DNA of 64,000 nucleotides from Cellulomonas sp. SG140 (GCF_025770785.1 NZ_JANZLA010000006.1:62001-126000), one strand, 5' to 3'; counted from the stretch's first letter, positions 38,475 to 46,870 are shown. Notes: a model not told the origin generated them from the sequence alone. Made by a program: numbers and translations.

Positions 38475-38492
38475 GTGTGACGCGACTCACAC
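38475..38492. promoter_or_regulatory. CRP/GlxR-type site upstream of gltA
   Basis: GTGTGA-N6-TCACAC is a perfect palindrome and contains the full TGTGA-N6-TCACA consensus of CRP-family regulators. Its centre is about 70 bases upstream of the start expected from the TACTGT box, a class I activator position. GlxR control of gltA is known in Corynebacterium. Confidence 0.65.
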
Positions 38493-38498
38493 GGTCCG

Positions 38499-39653
38499 TC
38501 ATGCCCCAGTCAGGCGAGCCGCGGCCTCCCCGATGCGCTCGTCCGATGCCGTCAGAGCGATGCGCACGTGGCCGCTTCCCGCCGTCCCGTAGAACGCACC
38601 GGGTGCCACCAAGATGCCCAGCCCGGCCAGGTCGTCCACGGTCGCCCACGAGTCCTGCCCGCCGGCCGCAGGACGGGTCCACAGGTACAGGCCGGCCGCG
38701 GAGCGGTCCACCGTGTACCCGGCCTCCTCCAGCGCGGCCCGCAGCACCCGACGGCGACGTGCGTAGCGAGCCCTCTGCTCCGCCACGTGGGCGTCGTCGT
38801 CCAGCGCCACGGTCATCGCCGCCTGCACCGGCCCGGGCACGATGAGGCCCGCGTGCTTGCGGACCTCCAGCAGCGCCGTGACCAGCGCGAGGTCACCGGC
38901 GACGAACGCCGCCCGGTAGCCGGCGAGGTTCGACTGCTTGGAGAGGGAGTAGGCGGCCAGCAGACCGGAGTGGTCGCCGCCGCACACCCGCGGGTCGAGC
39001 AGGCTCGGCACGCCCTCGGCGTCCCACGGCGCGTCCCACGCCAGCTCGGCGTAGCACTCGTCGGACGCGACGATCACGGGCTTGCCGTGCCGCGCCGACG
39101 CCGCCCGGGCGGCCTCGACCACGGCACGCAGCTGCGGGACGCCGAGCACGGAGCCGTCCGGGTTGCACGGCGAGTTCAGCCAGACGAGCCGCACCGCCCC
39201 CGCGTCGTCCGCGGCGAGCCGGGCGGCCGGGTCGGCGCACGGCTCCGGGGTCGCACCGGCGAGGCGGGCGCCGACGTCGTACGTCGGGTACGCCACCGCC
39301 GGGTGCAGCACCACGTCGCCCGGGCCGAGCCCGAGGAGAGCCGGCAGCAGTGCGACCAGCTCCTTGGACCCGACCGTCGGCAGCACCGCCGCGGGGTCGA
39401 GGTGCGGCACGTGCCGCCGCCGGGCGAACCACCGGGAGACCGCCTCGCGGAGCTCCCTGGTGCCGTGGGTCGTCGGGTAGCCAGGTGAGTCGGCCGCGGC
39501 AGCAAGGGCCTCGCGCACCAGGACCGGCGTCGGGTCGACGGGTGTGCCGACGGACAGGTCGACGATCCCCCCGGGGTGAGCAGCGGCACGGGCGGCCGCC
39601 GGTGCCAGGGTGTCCCAGGGGAAGTCCGGGAGCGTGCCGGTCAGCAGTCCCAC
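38499..39653 (-). CDS. dapC: Succinyldiaminopimelate transaminase
   Basis: A 384-residue PLP-dependent class I/II aminotransferase. The PLP-binding lysine is in YSLSKQSNLAGYR near residue 230. Other contacts are NSPCNPDGS near 165 and DECYAELAWD near 200. Location directly after fdxA is a conserved actinobacterial arrangement that marks DapC. The GTG at 39653 lies seven bases after the fdxA stop. With dapD and dapE it supplies the succinylase route. Confidence 0.9.
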   Translation of the reverse strand: MGLLTGTLPDFPWDTLAPAAARAAAHPGGIVDLSVGTPVDPTPVLVREALAAAADSPGYPTTHGTRELREAVSRWFARRRHVPHLDPAAVLPTVGSKELVALLPALLGLGPGDVVLHPAVAYPTYDVGARLAGATPEPCADPAARLAADDAGAVRLVWLNSPCNPDGSVLGVPQLRAVVEAARAASARHGKPVIVASDECYAELAWDAPWDAEGVPSLLDPRVCGGDHSGLLAAYSLSKQSNLAGYRAAFVAGDLALVTALLEVRKHAGLIVPGPVQAAMTVALDDDAHVAEQRARYARRRRVLRAALEEAGYTVDRSAAGLYLWTRPAAGGQDSWATVDDLAGLGILVAPGAFYGTAGSGHVRIALTASDERIGEAAARLTGA

Positions 39654-39660
39654 GGGGACG

Positions 39661-39987
39661 TCACTCGCCGTTGATGCGCAGCGGCAGCGTGGCGATGATC
39701 GGGTGGTCCTTGTCGATCTGGCCCATCTTGGCGGCACCGCCGGGCGAGCCCAGGTCGTCGAAGAACTCGACGTTGGCCTGGTAGTACGTCGCCCACTGCT
39801 CCGGGACGTCGTCCTCGTAGTAGATCGCCTCGACCGGGCACACCGGCTCGCACGCACCGCAGTCCACGCACTCGTCGGGGTGGATGTAGAGCGAACGACG
39901 CCCCTCGTAGATGCAGTCGACAGGACACTCGTCGATGCACGCCTTGTCCTTGACGTCGACACAGGGCTCGGCGATGACGTACGTCAC
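39661..39987 (-). CDS. fdxA: 7Fe ferredoxin
   Basis: A 108-residue electron carrier. Cysteines in CVDVKDKACIDECPVDC (the 3Fe-4S/4Fe-4S mixed pattern) and CVDCGACEPVCP bind one 3Fe-4S and one 4Fe-4S cluster. The GTG at 39987 follows GGAGGAG at good spacing. A minus-strand GATACT box (40045-40050) overlaps the divergent promoter on the plus strand. Confidence 0.94.
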   Translation of the reverse strand: MTYVIAEPCVDVKDKACIDECPVDCIYEGRRSLYIHPDECVDCGACEPVCPVEAIYYEDDVPEQWATYYQANVEFFDDLGSPGGAAKMGQIDKDHPIIATLPLRINGE

Positions 39988-40043
39988 GGTGCTCCTCCAC
40001 GGGTGCGCGACAGGCGCGGTGCCGGCGCCGGATCGGTCGTGCC

Positions 40044-40049
40044 TAGTAT
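40044..40049 (+). promoter_or_regulatory. -10 box of a leaderless promoter for the small upstream reading frame
   Basis: TAGTAT stands seven bases (CGCTCAC) before the ATG at 40057 and overlaps the presumed fdxA -10 box on the opposite strand. Confidence 0.5.
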
Positions 40050-40056
40050 CGCTCAC

Positions 40057-40104
40057 ATGCCCCTGCCGCCCGGTCACGGTCCACATGACGGGGACGCCGC
40101 GTGA
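40057..40104 (+). CDS. 15-codon upstream reading frame, translationally coupled
   Basis: ATG at 40057 opens a 15-residue peptide (MPLPPGHGPHDGDAA) whose TGA overlaps the GTG of the next gene (GTGA). The ATG is leaderless. The next gene has no Shine-Dalgarno sequence of its own, so the short frame probably delivers ribosomes to it. Confidence 0.45.
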   Translation: MPLPPGHGPHDGDAA

Positions 40105-40346
40105 GCCGCGACGGCTGGCGGGAGTGGGCCCCGGGCATCCGCGTGGTGGTGCGCCGGCTGCGCGACGACAGCCCCGGGCCCGGCGAGCCGCGGTACACGG
40201 ACGTGCTGGGCGACCTGCTGGAGGTCGACGACGAGGGCGTGCTGGTCCGCACCCGCCGCGGTGACGTGCACGTCCCGGCCCGTGCGATCGCCCTGACCAA
40301 GGTGGTGCCGCCCGCACCGCCGCGGCGCCGGCCCCGCTCTCTCTAG
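40101..40346 (+). CDS. Stand-alone SH3-like domain protein (resembles N-terminal part of Rv0428c-type acetyltransferases)
   Basis: An 81-residue protein with GIRVVVRRLRDD, LGDLLEVDDEGVLVRTRRGDVHVP and IALTKVVPP. This run resembles the small beta-barrel that precedes the GNAT domain in the actinobacterial Rv0428c/cg3035 family. Here the protein ends right after it, without any acetyltransferase. It could be a free-standing adaptor or the remnant of a split gene. The assignment is from memory of the family pattern and needs a profile search. Confidence 0.6.
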   Translation: MSRDGWREWAPGIRVVVRRLRDDSPGPGEPRYTDVLGDLLEVDDEGVLVRTRRGDVHVPARAIALTKVVPPAPPRRRPRSL

Positions 40347-40347
40347 A

Positions 40348-40361
40348 GCCGGCTGGCCGGC
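40348..40361. terminator. Possible short terminator between convergent genes
   Basis: GCCGGCTGGCCGGC, a 6-bp stem with a 2-base centre, lies between the stop codons of the SH3-like gene and the VanW gene. It is weak evidence, because the arms are themselves palindromic. Confidence 0.25.
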
Positions 40362-40365
40362 GGGG

Positions 40366-42924
40366 TCAGGACGTCGGGCTCGGCGACGCCCCGCTCGGGG
40401 CCGGGCCGCAGATGATCGTGTCCTGCGGCTTGTACGTGGTGGTCCGGGACGTCGACTGCTTCACCTCGCCGTTCAACGACAGCTGTCGCGTCACCGTCAC
40501 GGTGAAGCCCGGGTTGCCGGCCTGCTGCGGCGTGCAGTTCGGCGACTGCGAGTAGACCGTCGTCGGGGCGTGCACGTTGGACCGCGGGCTCGTCGTGGAC
40601 GTCACGGTCCAGTACTTGGTGCCCCAGATCCGCACGTGCATCTGGTTGTCCGCCACCCACGCCTGGATGAGGGCGCCGTACGGAGTGTTGTTCTTCCACT
40701 TCATGTCGAGGGTCGGCACGAAGATCGTCGCCTCGCGACCCTCCGGGTACCGCGTGAACCACTCCGAGTGCGGGGTGTGCGCCACGTCCTCGAAGCCCGC
40801 GAAGAAGGCGGCGTTGTACGTGGTCGTCGACACCTGCGACAGGCCGCCGCCCAGCGCCTGGACGTGGTCGCCGTCGACGATCGCGCCGGCGTCGATGTAG
40901 CCGTGCGCCGCATCGATCGGGCTCAGCGCGGTGCCGAGGCTGAAGGTGTCACCGGGCTTGACGAGGACGCCGTTGATCTTGCTGGCACCGACGGTGATGT
41001 TGACCGTCCGGTGCGGCTCGCTGGTCAGCGGGGTGGCGAACTCCGAGACGATCTCCTTGATGCCGAGCGCCTGCAGCGCCGCCGTGCTCTGCGCCGGGTC
41101 CGACGGCACCAGCGAGACGGTGGCGGTGCGCTGGGTCGGGGACGACGCGGCCGTGGCGACCGCCGTGGCGAGGGCGTTGGGGTCGATCGTCGTGCCGGGC
41201 GTCCCCGGGACGAGCACGGGGGCGTCGTTCTGGAAGTCGAAGCGCGCGTCCGACGCCGGCGTGACGAGCCCTGGCGTCTGCGCCAGCACCGCGGCCACCA
41301 GGGCGGGGCCGTTGAGCTGCAGCACCAGCTTGCCGTCCTGGGCGACGAAGGACGCGTTGGCGACCAGGGTGCTCGCGGGCAGGCTGACCGTCCGATCGGC
41401 GACGGACACCGTCACGGGTGCACCGGCGACGCGCTGCGCCACCTCGGTCAGCGCCGCGTCCGTCTCGGCCTGCGTGATGTCCGGTACGACCGACCTGGTC
41501 GGCAGCACCAGAGGTCGAGCGCCCACCAGCCAGCCGTCGCGGATCGCCTTCTCCGCACCGGGCACGTCCAGGTCGGTACCGTCCTGCGCCGGCGTGGCGT
41601 GGGCGGTGCCGTCGGCGAAGACGATCGAACCGTTGACCGGGGCGACCTGCAGCGAGTCGGCCAGCTGCCGGACCGCGGCGTGCAGGGCGCCGGCGTCGAC
41701 CGCCGTGACGGCGGGCTGGGCACCCACCCCCACCACCTGGTTCCAGAGGCGGACCGGTTGCAGCAGGTTCACGCCGACCAGCCGCCGGACCGTCGCTGCG
41801 GCGTCGAACGTCAGGCCGGCGTGCGCCGGGTCGAGCTGCGACTGCTGGGTGCCTGCCGCGACGGCCAGCGCGCCGGTGGTGGCCGGGCCGAGGCGACCGG
41901 TCAGCCGGTCCACCGCCGCCGCTTCGGTCAGGCCGCCGATGTCCACCCCGGCGACCGTGGCCCCACGCGGCACCCGGTGGCCCAGCGCGTAGCAGGCACC
42001 GGCGTACGCACCGACGAGCACCAGGACGATGCCGAGCGCGACGGCCAGCTGGCGTGGCCAGCGACGGCGGCCGTCGTCCGGCTCGAAGTCGTCGAGCACC
42101 GAGGCGTCGCGGCTCACGACCGGGATCGCGCCGGCGCGGACGTGCGGGGACGAGGAGCCGCCGGCCGCGGTCGCAGGGAAGGCGCTGGCCCGCGAGGGGG
42201 TCGTCGCAGCAGCCGCGGGCTCCGCCGGGACCGCCGGGACCGCGACGGTCGGCTCGGCGGCGGTCACAGGGGTCGCCGGGGCGTCGACAGGAGGTTCGAC
42301 GGCGGCCGGCGAGCCATCGCCCGAGGCCGTCTCGGCGGTCGGTGCGCCCGGGCCGGTGACCGGCTCGCCAGTACCGTCGGCAACGGGGGCGTCGGGGGCG
42401 ACCGCGGCGTCAGCGACGACCGGGGCATCAGCGGCGCTCGCCGGCGCACCCGGCGCAGCTGCCGCGGCGTCGACGCCGTCGACCGCCTGGGCTGGCTTCG
42501 TCGCGCTCTGGGCGTGCCCCGCGGTGCCCGCCTCCTCGACGTCGGCGTCGTGCACGGTCTCGGCGGGAGCCACCGCCTCGGTGGGAGCCACCGCCTCGGT
42601 GGGGACGACGGTCTCGGCAGGGACGATGGTCTCGGTGGGATCCGCCGTCTCGGCAGACACCGACCCGGCGGTCCGGTCGCGCGGTTCGGTCCCCTCGCCG
42701 GCGTCCGGCGTCTCCGGGGTGCCCTCCGGCGTCTGCTCCGAGGCATCGGCGACCGAGGTCGGCTCCGCTTCGTCCGGCTTCGTGCTCGGGCCGTCGCCAC
42801 CCGGGTGCGCCGAAGGGATGTGGTGGAGCCGGCTGATGTCGGACCAGGTGGGCCAGCGGGTGCCGTCGCCGCCCGGCGTGGGATCGGCGACCGGCACGGA
42901 GTCGCTGTCGGTCCCGTTCGTCAT
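40366..42924 (-). CDS. VanW-family protein with long repetitive N-terminus
   Basis: An 852-residue membrane protein. Residues 1-285 are acidic and low-complexity (Ala, Pro, Thr, Glu, Val) and include five tandem hexapeptides of the form P-(T/A)-E-(T/A)-V-(V/A) at about 96-124. One helix lies at 292-314. The extracytoplasmic part has repeated domains of the peptidoglycan-binding-4 type (GATVAGVDIGGLTEAAAVDRL) and a C-terminal VanW domain (PGDTFSLGTALSPIDAAHGY, GGGLSQVSTTTYNAAFFAG). Such proteins are linked to the cell wall, but the biochemical role is unknown. The ATG has AGGGGGAG upstream; a TAGAAT box lies at 42965-42970. Confidence 0.85.
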   Translation of the reverse strand: MTNGTDSDSVPVADPTPGGDGTRWPTWSDISRLHHIPSAHPGGDGPSTKPDEAEPTSVADASEQTPEGTPETPDAGEGTEPRDRTAGSVSAETADPTETIVPAETVVPTEAVAPTEAVAPAETVHDADVEEAGTAGHAQSATKPAQAVDGVDAAAAAPGAPASAADAPVVADAAVAPDAPVADGTGEPVTGPGAPTAETASGDGSPAAVEPPVDAPATPVTAAEPTVAVPAVPAEPAAAATTPSRASAFPATAAGGSSSPHVRAGAIPVVSRDASVLDDFEPDDGRRRWPRQLAVALGIVLVLVGAYAGACYALGHRVPRGATVAGVDIGGLTEAAAVDRLTGRLGPATTGALAVAAGTQQSQLDPAHAGLTFDAAATVRRLVGVNLLQPVRLWNQVVGVGAQPAVTAVDAGALHAAVRQLADSLQVAPVNGSIVFADGTAHATPAQDGTDLDVPGAEKAIRDGWLVGARPLVLPTRSVVPDITQAETDAALTEVAQRVAGAPVTVSVADRTVSLPASTLVANASFVAQDGKLVLQLNGPALVAAVLAQTPGLVTPASDARFDFQNDAPVLVPGTPGTTIDPNALATAVATAASSPTQRTATVSLVPSDPAQSTAALQALGIKEIVSEFATPLTSEPHRTVNITVGASKINGVLVKPGDTFSLGTALSPIDAAHGYIDAGAIVDGDHVQALGGGLSQVSTTTYNAAFFAGFEDVAHTPHSEWFTRYPEGREATIFVPTLDMKWKNNTPYGALIQAWVADNQMHVRIWGTKYWTVTSTTSPRSNVHAPTTVYSQSPNCTPQQAGNPGFTVTVTRQLSLNGEVKQSTSRTTTYKPQDTIICGPAPSGASPSPTS
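42557..42664. repeat. 18-bp tandem repeat inside the VanW gene
   Basis: Six 18-bp units follow one another (first unit GTCTCGGCGGGAGCCACC on the plus strand). The first five are similar and the sixth has decayed. They encode the hexapeptide repeat of the cytosolic N-terminus, and unit number is likely to vary between strains. Confidence 0.75.
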
Positions 42925-42964
42925 CCACTCCCCCTGGGTGGCGGGGCTGCTCTCCCGCGTCGCG

Positions 42965-42970
42965 CGATTC
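42965..42970 (-). promoter_or_regulatory. -10 box for the VanW gene
   Basis: TAGAAT on the minus strand, 40 bases before the ATG. Together with the AGGGGGAG ribosome site it gives an ordinary leadered transcript. Confidence 0.4.
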
Positions 42971-43053
42971 TACGGCGGCAGGGGTCCGCGACCGGGGAGG
43001 TGCCCGTCGGCCGGCCACCGGACGGCTGCGCGCGGACGCCCGGCCCGCGCGGT

Positions 43054-43554
43054 TCAGCGGACCGGCCGCAGCCGCCCGCGAAGGTGCACCAGCGAACCGG
43101 CCTCGGCGTCCCCCTGGACCGCGTCGAGCACGCCGCCCACGACGATCCGGTGGTCACCGGACTCGTACGTCGCGACCGTCTCGCAGTCGAACCAGGCGGC
43201 GGCGCCGTCCACGCGAGCGCCGCCCGTCAGCGCCGAGACCGTGTGCGGCACGCGGAGCAGCTGGTCGACGACGGGCCGGCCGTACGACGCCAGCCAGTCC
43301 GCGACCGGGGCCTGGTCGTCCGCCAGCACGCTGAGGGTCCACCGCGCGGTCTCCTCGAGCGCATCCGCCAGCCGGGAGTCGGCGTGCACGCAGAACAGGA
43401 GCTGCGGCGGCCGCAACGAGACCGACGCCACGGAGCTGACCGTGGTGGCGTGCACCGACCCCCGCCACGCGACCGTGACCACGCACACGCCGCCGGGGAG
43501 CCGGGCGGCTGCCGCCCGGTACGCGTCCACGTGCTGCCCGTCGGCGGCGGTCAC
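43054..43554 (-). CDS. Flavin reductase-like domain protein
   Basis: A 166-residue FMN-binding split-barrel protein of the flavin reductase family. RLPGGVCVVTV near residue 17 and the following ATTVSSVASVSLRPPQLLFCVH are the conserved flavin-binding segment. HRIVVGGVLDAVQGD is near 140. It would reduce flavin with NAD(P)H for a monooxygenase not seen here. The GTG at 43554 overlaps the stop of the upstream membrane-protein gene (GTGA). Confidence 0.85.
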   Translation of the reverse strand: MTAADGQHVDAYRAAAARLPGGVCVVTVAWRGSVHATTVSSVASVSLRPPQLLFCVHADSRLADALEETARWTLSVLADDQAPVADWLASYGRPVVDQLLRVPHTVSALTGGARVDGAAAWFDCETVATYESGDHRIVVGGVLDAVQGDAEAGSLVHLRGRLRPVR

Positions 43555-43907
43555 GGGCGGTCGGCGAACAGCCGGCGCGGGAGCAGCGCCACCGCCACCG
43601 TGACCACCAGCGACCCGAAGACCCACACCAGCCCGAGCACCCCGGCCGGCACCAGCACGTCCCCGCCGGGTCCCCGCTGCGCGAGCACCTGCACCGCGAG
43701 GAAGAGACCGCCGAGGAAGCCGACCCACGTGACCCAGCCGGACCACGCGCGCGCCGTGACGGCGGCGCTGAGGACAAGGAGGAGCGCCCCGACCATCCCC
43801 CACGGCTGGTAGGCGCGGTGCACGACGGTGCCGACCGTACCGACCAGCACACCGAGCAGCAGGGCGCCCGCGGCACGACCCGCCGCGGCGGCTGTCAGGG
43901 GTTGCAC
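43551..43907 (-). CDS. Small four-helix membrane protein (DUF6113-like)
   Basis: A 118-residue, very hydrophobic protein with four predicted membrane helices and a WVTWVGFLGGLFLAVQ segment. It sits directly after mshB, where actinobacteria often carry a DUF6113 protein, so that family is likely. The function is unknown. The GTG at 43907 follows a TAGCCT box by six bases; that box starts with the TAG stop of mshB. Confidence 0.7.
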   Translation of the reverse strand: MQPLTAAAAGRAAGALLLGVLVGTVGTVVHRAYQPWGMVGALLLVLSAAVTARAWSGWVTWVGFLGGLFLAVQVLAQRGPGGDVLVPAGVLGLVWVFGSLVVTVAVALLPRRLFADRP

Positions 43908-43913
43908 CGGGTC

Positions 43914-43919
43914 AGGCTA
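43914..43919 (-). promoter_or_regulatory. -10 box merged with the mshB stop codon
   Basis: TAGCCT on the minus strand, six bases (GACCCG) before a GTG start. Its first three bases are the mshB stop codon TAG. Confidence 0.5.
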
Positions 43920-44894
43920 CCGGCGCGTGCTGGGGCCGCCGTCCGAGCCGGTCCGGCGCCGGTGCACGGGCGCCGGCCACTCGACGGCACCTGGGTCGCC
44001 GGCCACCACCTCGTAGCCCTCGTGCGGCAGGAGCGGCTGCAGCAGGCGGTTGCTCAGGGCGAACGCACCGAGGAGCCGAACGTCGCCGTCGATCGGGGTC
44101 ACAGCCTGGACCTGCGTGGCGTGAGCGCGCAGCGCGCCCACCACCTGATCACGCAGGGGGCGCACGTCCACCGCGAGCTGCACGGCCTCGTCGGTCACGA
44201 CGAGGGCTGCGGTCTCCCCCGCGGGGTCCGTCAGCGTCAGGCCCTCCGGCCAGGGCCCGTGCGCCTCGAGGGCCGCCGCGGCGGCGGCCGTCTCGGTCCG
44301 GCCCGCGCGCCGCCAGAGCACGACGGGAGACCAGGCCGGTCCCGTCGTCAGCTCCAGCGCGCGCATCGTCACCTGGTGCGCCCGGACATGGTCGGGGTGG
44401 CCGTAGCCTCCCTCCGGGTCGTACGTCGCGACCACGTCCGGACGGCGCCGACGCAGCAGCCGCGCCAGCCGCTCGGCCGCCTCGTCGACCGGGACGCCGA
44501 CGAAGGCGCCCGCGGGCACCTCGGCACCCAGCCCGGCGCGCGCCGACCCGGTCCACACCATGCCCGAGTCCTCGTACCGTCCCGAGGACGCCGGAGCCAG
44601 CCGGTCGACGAACGCGTGGTCGGCGACCCCGAGGGCGGTCAGTGCAGCGGCCAGCTCCGTCTCCCGATGGGCGGCCAGCGCCGGGCCGTCGCCCTGCAGG
44701 TGCGCGAGACGATGACCGATCACCTCACCACGCTCACCGCGGGTGGCGGTGACCACCGTCACAGGCCGCCCGGCATCGGCGAACGCCGCGAGCAGCGCGC
44801 CGGTCGAGAGCGTCTCGTCGTCGGGGTGCGCGTGCACCGCGACGAGACCCCCGGTCACGTGCTCGCCCGGACCCGCCGGGCCCGACGGCGTCAC
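43917..44894 (-). CDS. mshB: N-acetyl-glucosaminyl-inositol deacetylase (mycothiol synthesis)
   Basis: A 325-residue PIG-L family zinc deacetylase that removes acetate from GlcNAc-inositol in mycothiol synthesis. The zinc motif AHPDDE is near residue 22, with the remaining histidine in YGHPDHVRAH near 165. The GTG at 44894 overlaps the typA stop (GTGA); a second GTG twelve codons later is possible. Mycothiol is confined to actinobacteria, which supports the origin of the window. Confidence 0.88.
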   Translation of the reverse strand: MTPSGPAGPGEHVTGGLVAVHAHPDDETLSTGALLAAFADAGRPVTVVTATRGERGEVIGHRLAHLQGDGPALAAHRETELAAALTALGVADHAFVDRLAPASSGRYEDSGMVWTGSARAGLGAEVPAGAFVGVPVDEAAERLARLLRRRRPDVVATYDPEGGYGHPDHVRAHQVTMRALELTTGPAWSPVVLWRRAGRTETAAAAAALEAHGPWPEGLTLTDPAGETAALVVTDEAVQLAVDVRPLRDQVVGALRAHATQVQAVTPIDGDVRLLGAFALSNRLLQPLLPHEGYEVVAGDPGAVEWPAPVHRRRTGSDGGPSTRR

Positions 44895-46813
44895 GACCGC
44901 GCGGCGGCCTTCGCGCGCGCCGTCATCCGCGCCCGCTCGGTCTGGTCCAGCTCGACCTTGCGCAGCCGCACCACCTCGGGCGTCACCTCGACGCACTCGT
45001 CCTCGCGCGCGAACTCGAGGGACTCCTCGAGCGTCAGCTTGCGCGGCGGCACGAGGTTCTCGAACGTGTCCGCCGTGGAGGAGCGCATGTTGGTGAGCTT
45101 CTTCTCCTTGGTGATGTTGACGTCCATGTCCTCGTTGCGCGGGTTCTCGCCGACGATCATGCCCTCGTAGACCTCCTGCGTCGGGTCGACGAAGAAGGTG
45201 CCACGGTCCTGCAGGTTGGTCATCGCGTACGGCGTGGCGACGCCGGCGCGGTCGGCGACGAGCGAGCCGGTCAGCCGGGTCTCGATGCTGCCCGCCCACG
45301 GCTCGTAGCCCTCGGCGATCGACGACGCGATGCCGGTCCCACGGGTGTCGGTGAGGAACCGGGTGCGGAAGCCGATCAGCCCGCGCGCCGGCACCAGGAA
45401 CTCCATGCGGACCCAGCCGGTGCCGTGGTTGGACATCGTCTGCATGCGGCCGCGGCGCTGCGCCATCAGCTGCGTGACGGCGCCGAGGAACTCCTCGGGC
45501 ACGTCGATGGTCATCCGCTCGGTCGGCTCCCAGGTGTGCCCGTCGATCTGCTTGGTGACCACCTGGGGCTTGCCGACCGTCAGCTCGAAGCCCTCGCGGC
45601 GCATCTGCTCGACCAGGATGGCCAGCGCCAGCTCGCCGCGGCCCTGCACCTCCCACGCGTCCGGCCGGCTGGTCGGCAGCACGCGCAGCGAGACGTTGCC
45701 GACGAGCTCGCGGTCCAGGCGGTCCTTGACCTGCCGCGCGGTGACCTTGTGGCCCTTGCCGCCCTTGCCGGCCAGCGGGGACGTGTTGATCCCGATGGTG
45801 ACGGAGATGGCGGGGTCGTCGACCGTGATCAGCGGCAGCGGGCGCGGGTCGTCCGGGTCCGTCAGCGTCTCGCCGATGGTGATGTCCTCGATGCCGGCGA
45901 CGGCGACGATGTCGCCCGGACGGGCCTCGTCGGTGGGCACGCGCTCGAGCGCCTTGGTCTCGAGCAGCTCGGTCACCTTGACGTTCTGGATGCTGCCGTC
46001 GTGCCGTGCCCACGCGACGGTCTGGCCCTTGCGCAGGGTGCCGTTGAAGATGCGGAGCAGGGCGAGCCGGCCGAGGAAGGGCGACGCGTCGAGGTTGGTG
46101 ACGTGCGCCTGCAACGGCGCGTCCTCGTCGTACGTCGGCGCCGGGATCTTCGCGACGATCGTGGCGAACAGCGGCTCGAGGTCCTCGTTGTCCGGCAGAC
46201 CGCCGTCCGCCGGCTGCTCCAGCGACGCGCGCCCGGCCTTGGCCGCGGCGTAGACCACCGGCACGTCGAGGATCGAGTCCAGGTCGAGGTCCGGGACGTC
46301 CTCGTGCAGGTCAGAGGCGAGGCCGAGCAGCAGGTCGGTCGTCTCGGAGACGACCTCGCTGATGCGCGCGTCCGGCCGGTCGACCTTGTTCACGACGAGG
46401 ATCACCGGCAGCTTGGCCGCCAGCGCCTTGCGCAGCACGAACCGGGTCTGCGGCAGCGGACCCTCGCTCGCGTCCACCAGCAGCACGACGCCGTCGACCA
46501 TCGACAGGCCGCGCTCCACCTCGCCACCGAAGTCGGCGTGGCCGGGGGTGTCGATCACGTTGATCGTGATGCCGTCGGGCTGCCCCGCCTCCGCCGCCGC
46601 AGGCCCGGAGTACCGGACCGCGGTGTTCTTGGCGAGGATCGTGATGCCCTTCTCGCGCTCCAGCTCGCCGGAGTCCATCGCGCGCCGCTCGACGTGCTCG
46701 TGGGCGCCGAACGCCCCGGTCTGCCAGAGCATGGCGTCGACCAGGGTGGTCTTGCCGTGGTCGACGTGCGCGACGATCGCGACGTTGCGCAGGTCCGGAC
46801 GCACGGCGGGCAT
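44891..46813 (-). CDS. typA: Translational GTPase TypA/BipA
   Basis: A 640-residue ribosome-associated GTPase. The G-domain motifs are AHVDHGKTT, DTPGHADFGGEVERGL and NKVDRPDAR. They are followed by EF-G-like domains and the BipA C-terminal domain. The ATG at 46813 (MPAVRPDLRN) is the usual family start. A GTG at 46852 would add 13 residues and is possible. A TAGAAT -10 box lies at 46871-46876. Confidence 0.95.
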   Translation of the reverse strand: MPAVRPDLRNVAIVAHVDHGKTTLVDAMLWQTGAFGAHEHVERRAMDSGELEREKGITILAKNTAVRYSGPAAAEAGQPDGITINVIDTPGHADFGGEVERGLSMVDGVVLLVDASEGPLPQTRFVLRKALAAKLPVILVVNKVDRPDARISEVVSETTDLLLGLASDLHEDVPDLDLDSILDVPVVYAAAKAGRASLEQPADGGLPDNEDLEPLFATIVAKIPAPTYDEDAPLQAHVTNLDASPFLGRLALLRIFNGTLRKGQTVAWARHDGSIQNVKVTELLETKALERVPTDEARPGDIVAVAGIEDITIGETLTDPDDPRPLPLITVDDPAISVTIGINTSPLAGKGGKGHKVTARQVKDRLDRELVGNVSLRVLPTSRPDAWEVQGRGELALAILVEQMRREGFELTVGKPQVVTKQIDGHTWEPTERMTIDVPEEFLGAVTQLMAQRRGRMQTMSNHGTGWVRMEFLVPARGLIGFRTRFLTDTRGTGIASSIAEGYEPWAGSIETRLTGSLVADRAGVATPYAMTNLQDRGTFFVDPTQEVYEGMIVGENPRNEDMDVNITKEKKLTNMRSSTADTFENLVPPRKLTLEESLEFAREDECVEVTPEVVRLRKVELDQTERARMTARAKAAARS

Positions 46814-46870
46814 ACGAGACTCATCTCTGTTCGAGGGTGGGGAGCGCGCCACGACGGCGGGCGCCCGACG

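Noticed and set aside
42557..42664. Considered as a CRISPR array because of regular spacing
   Set aside because: The 18-bp units are contiguous without spacers, keep the reading frame and encode a peptide repeat.
40570..43812. A plus-strand open frame of 1080 codons opposite the VanW gene and its neighbours
   Set aside because: Its product is a His/Arg/Gly-rich composition artefact of GC-rich antisense DNA. It has no domains, no ribosome site, and crosses several genes with clear homology on the other strand.
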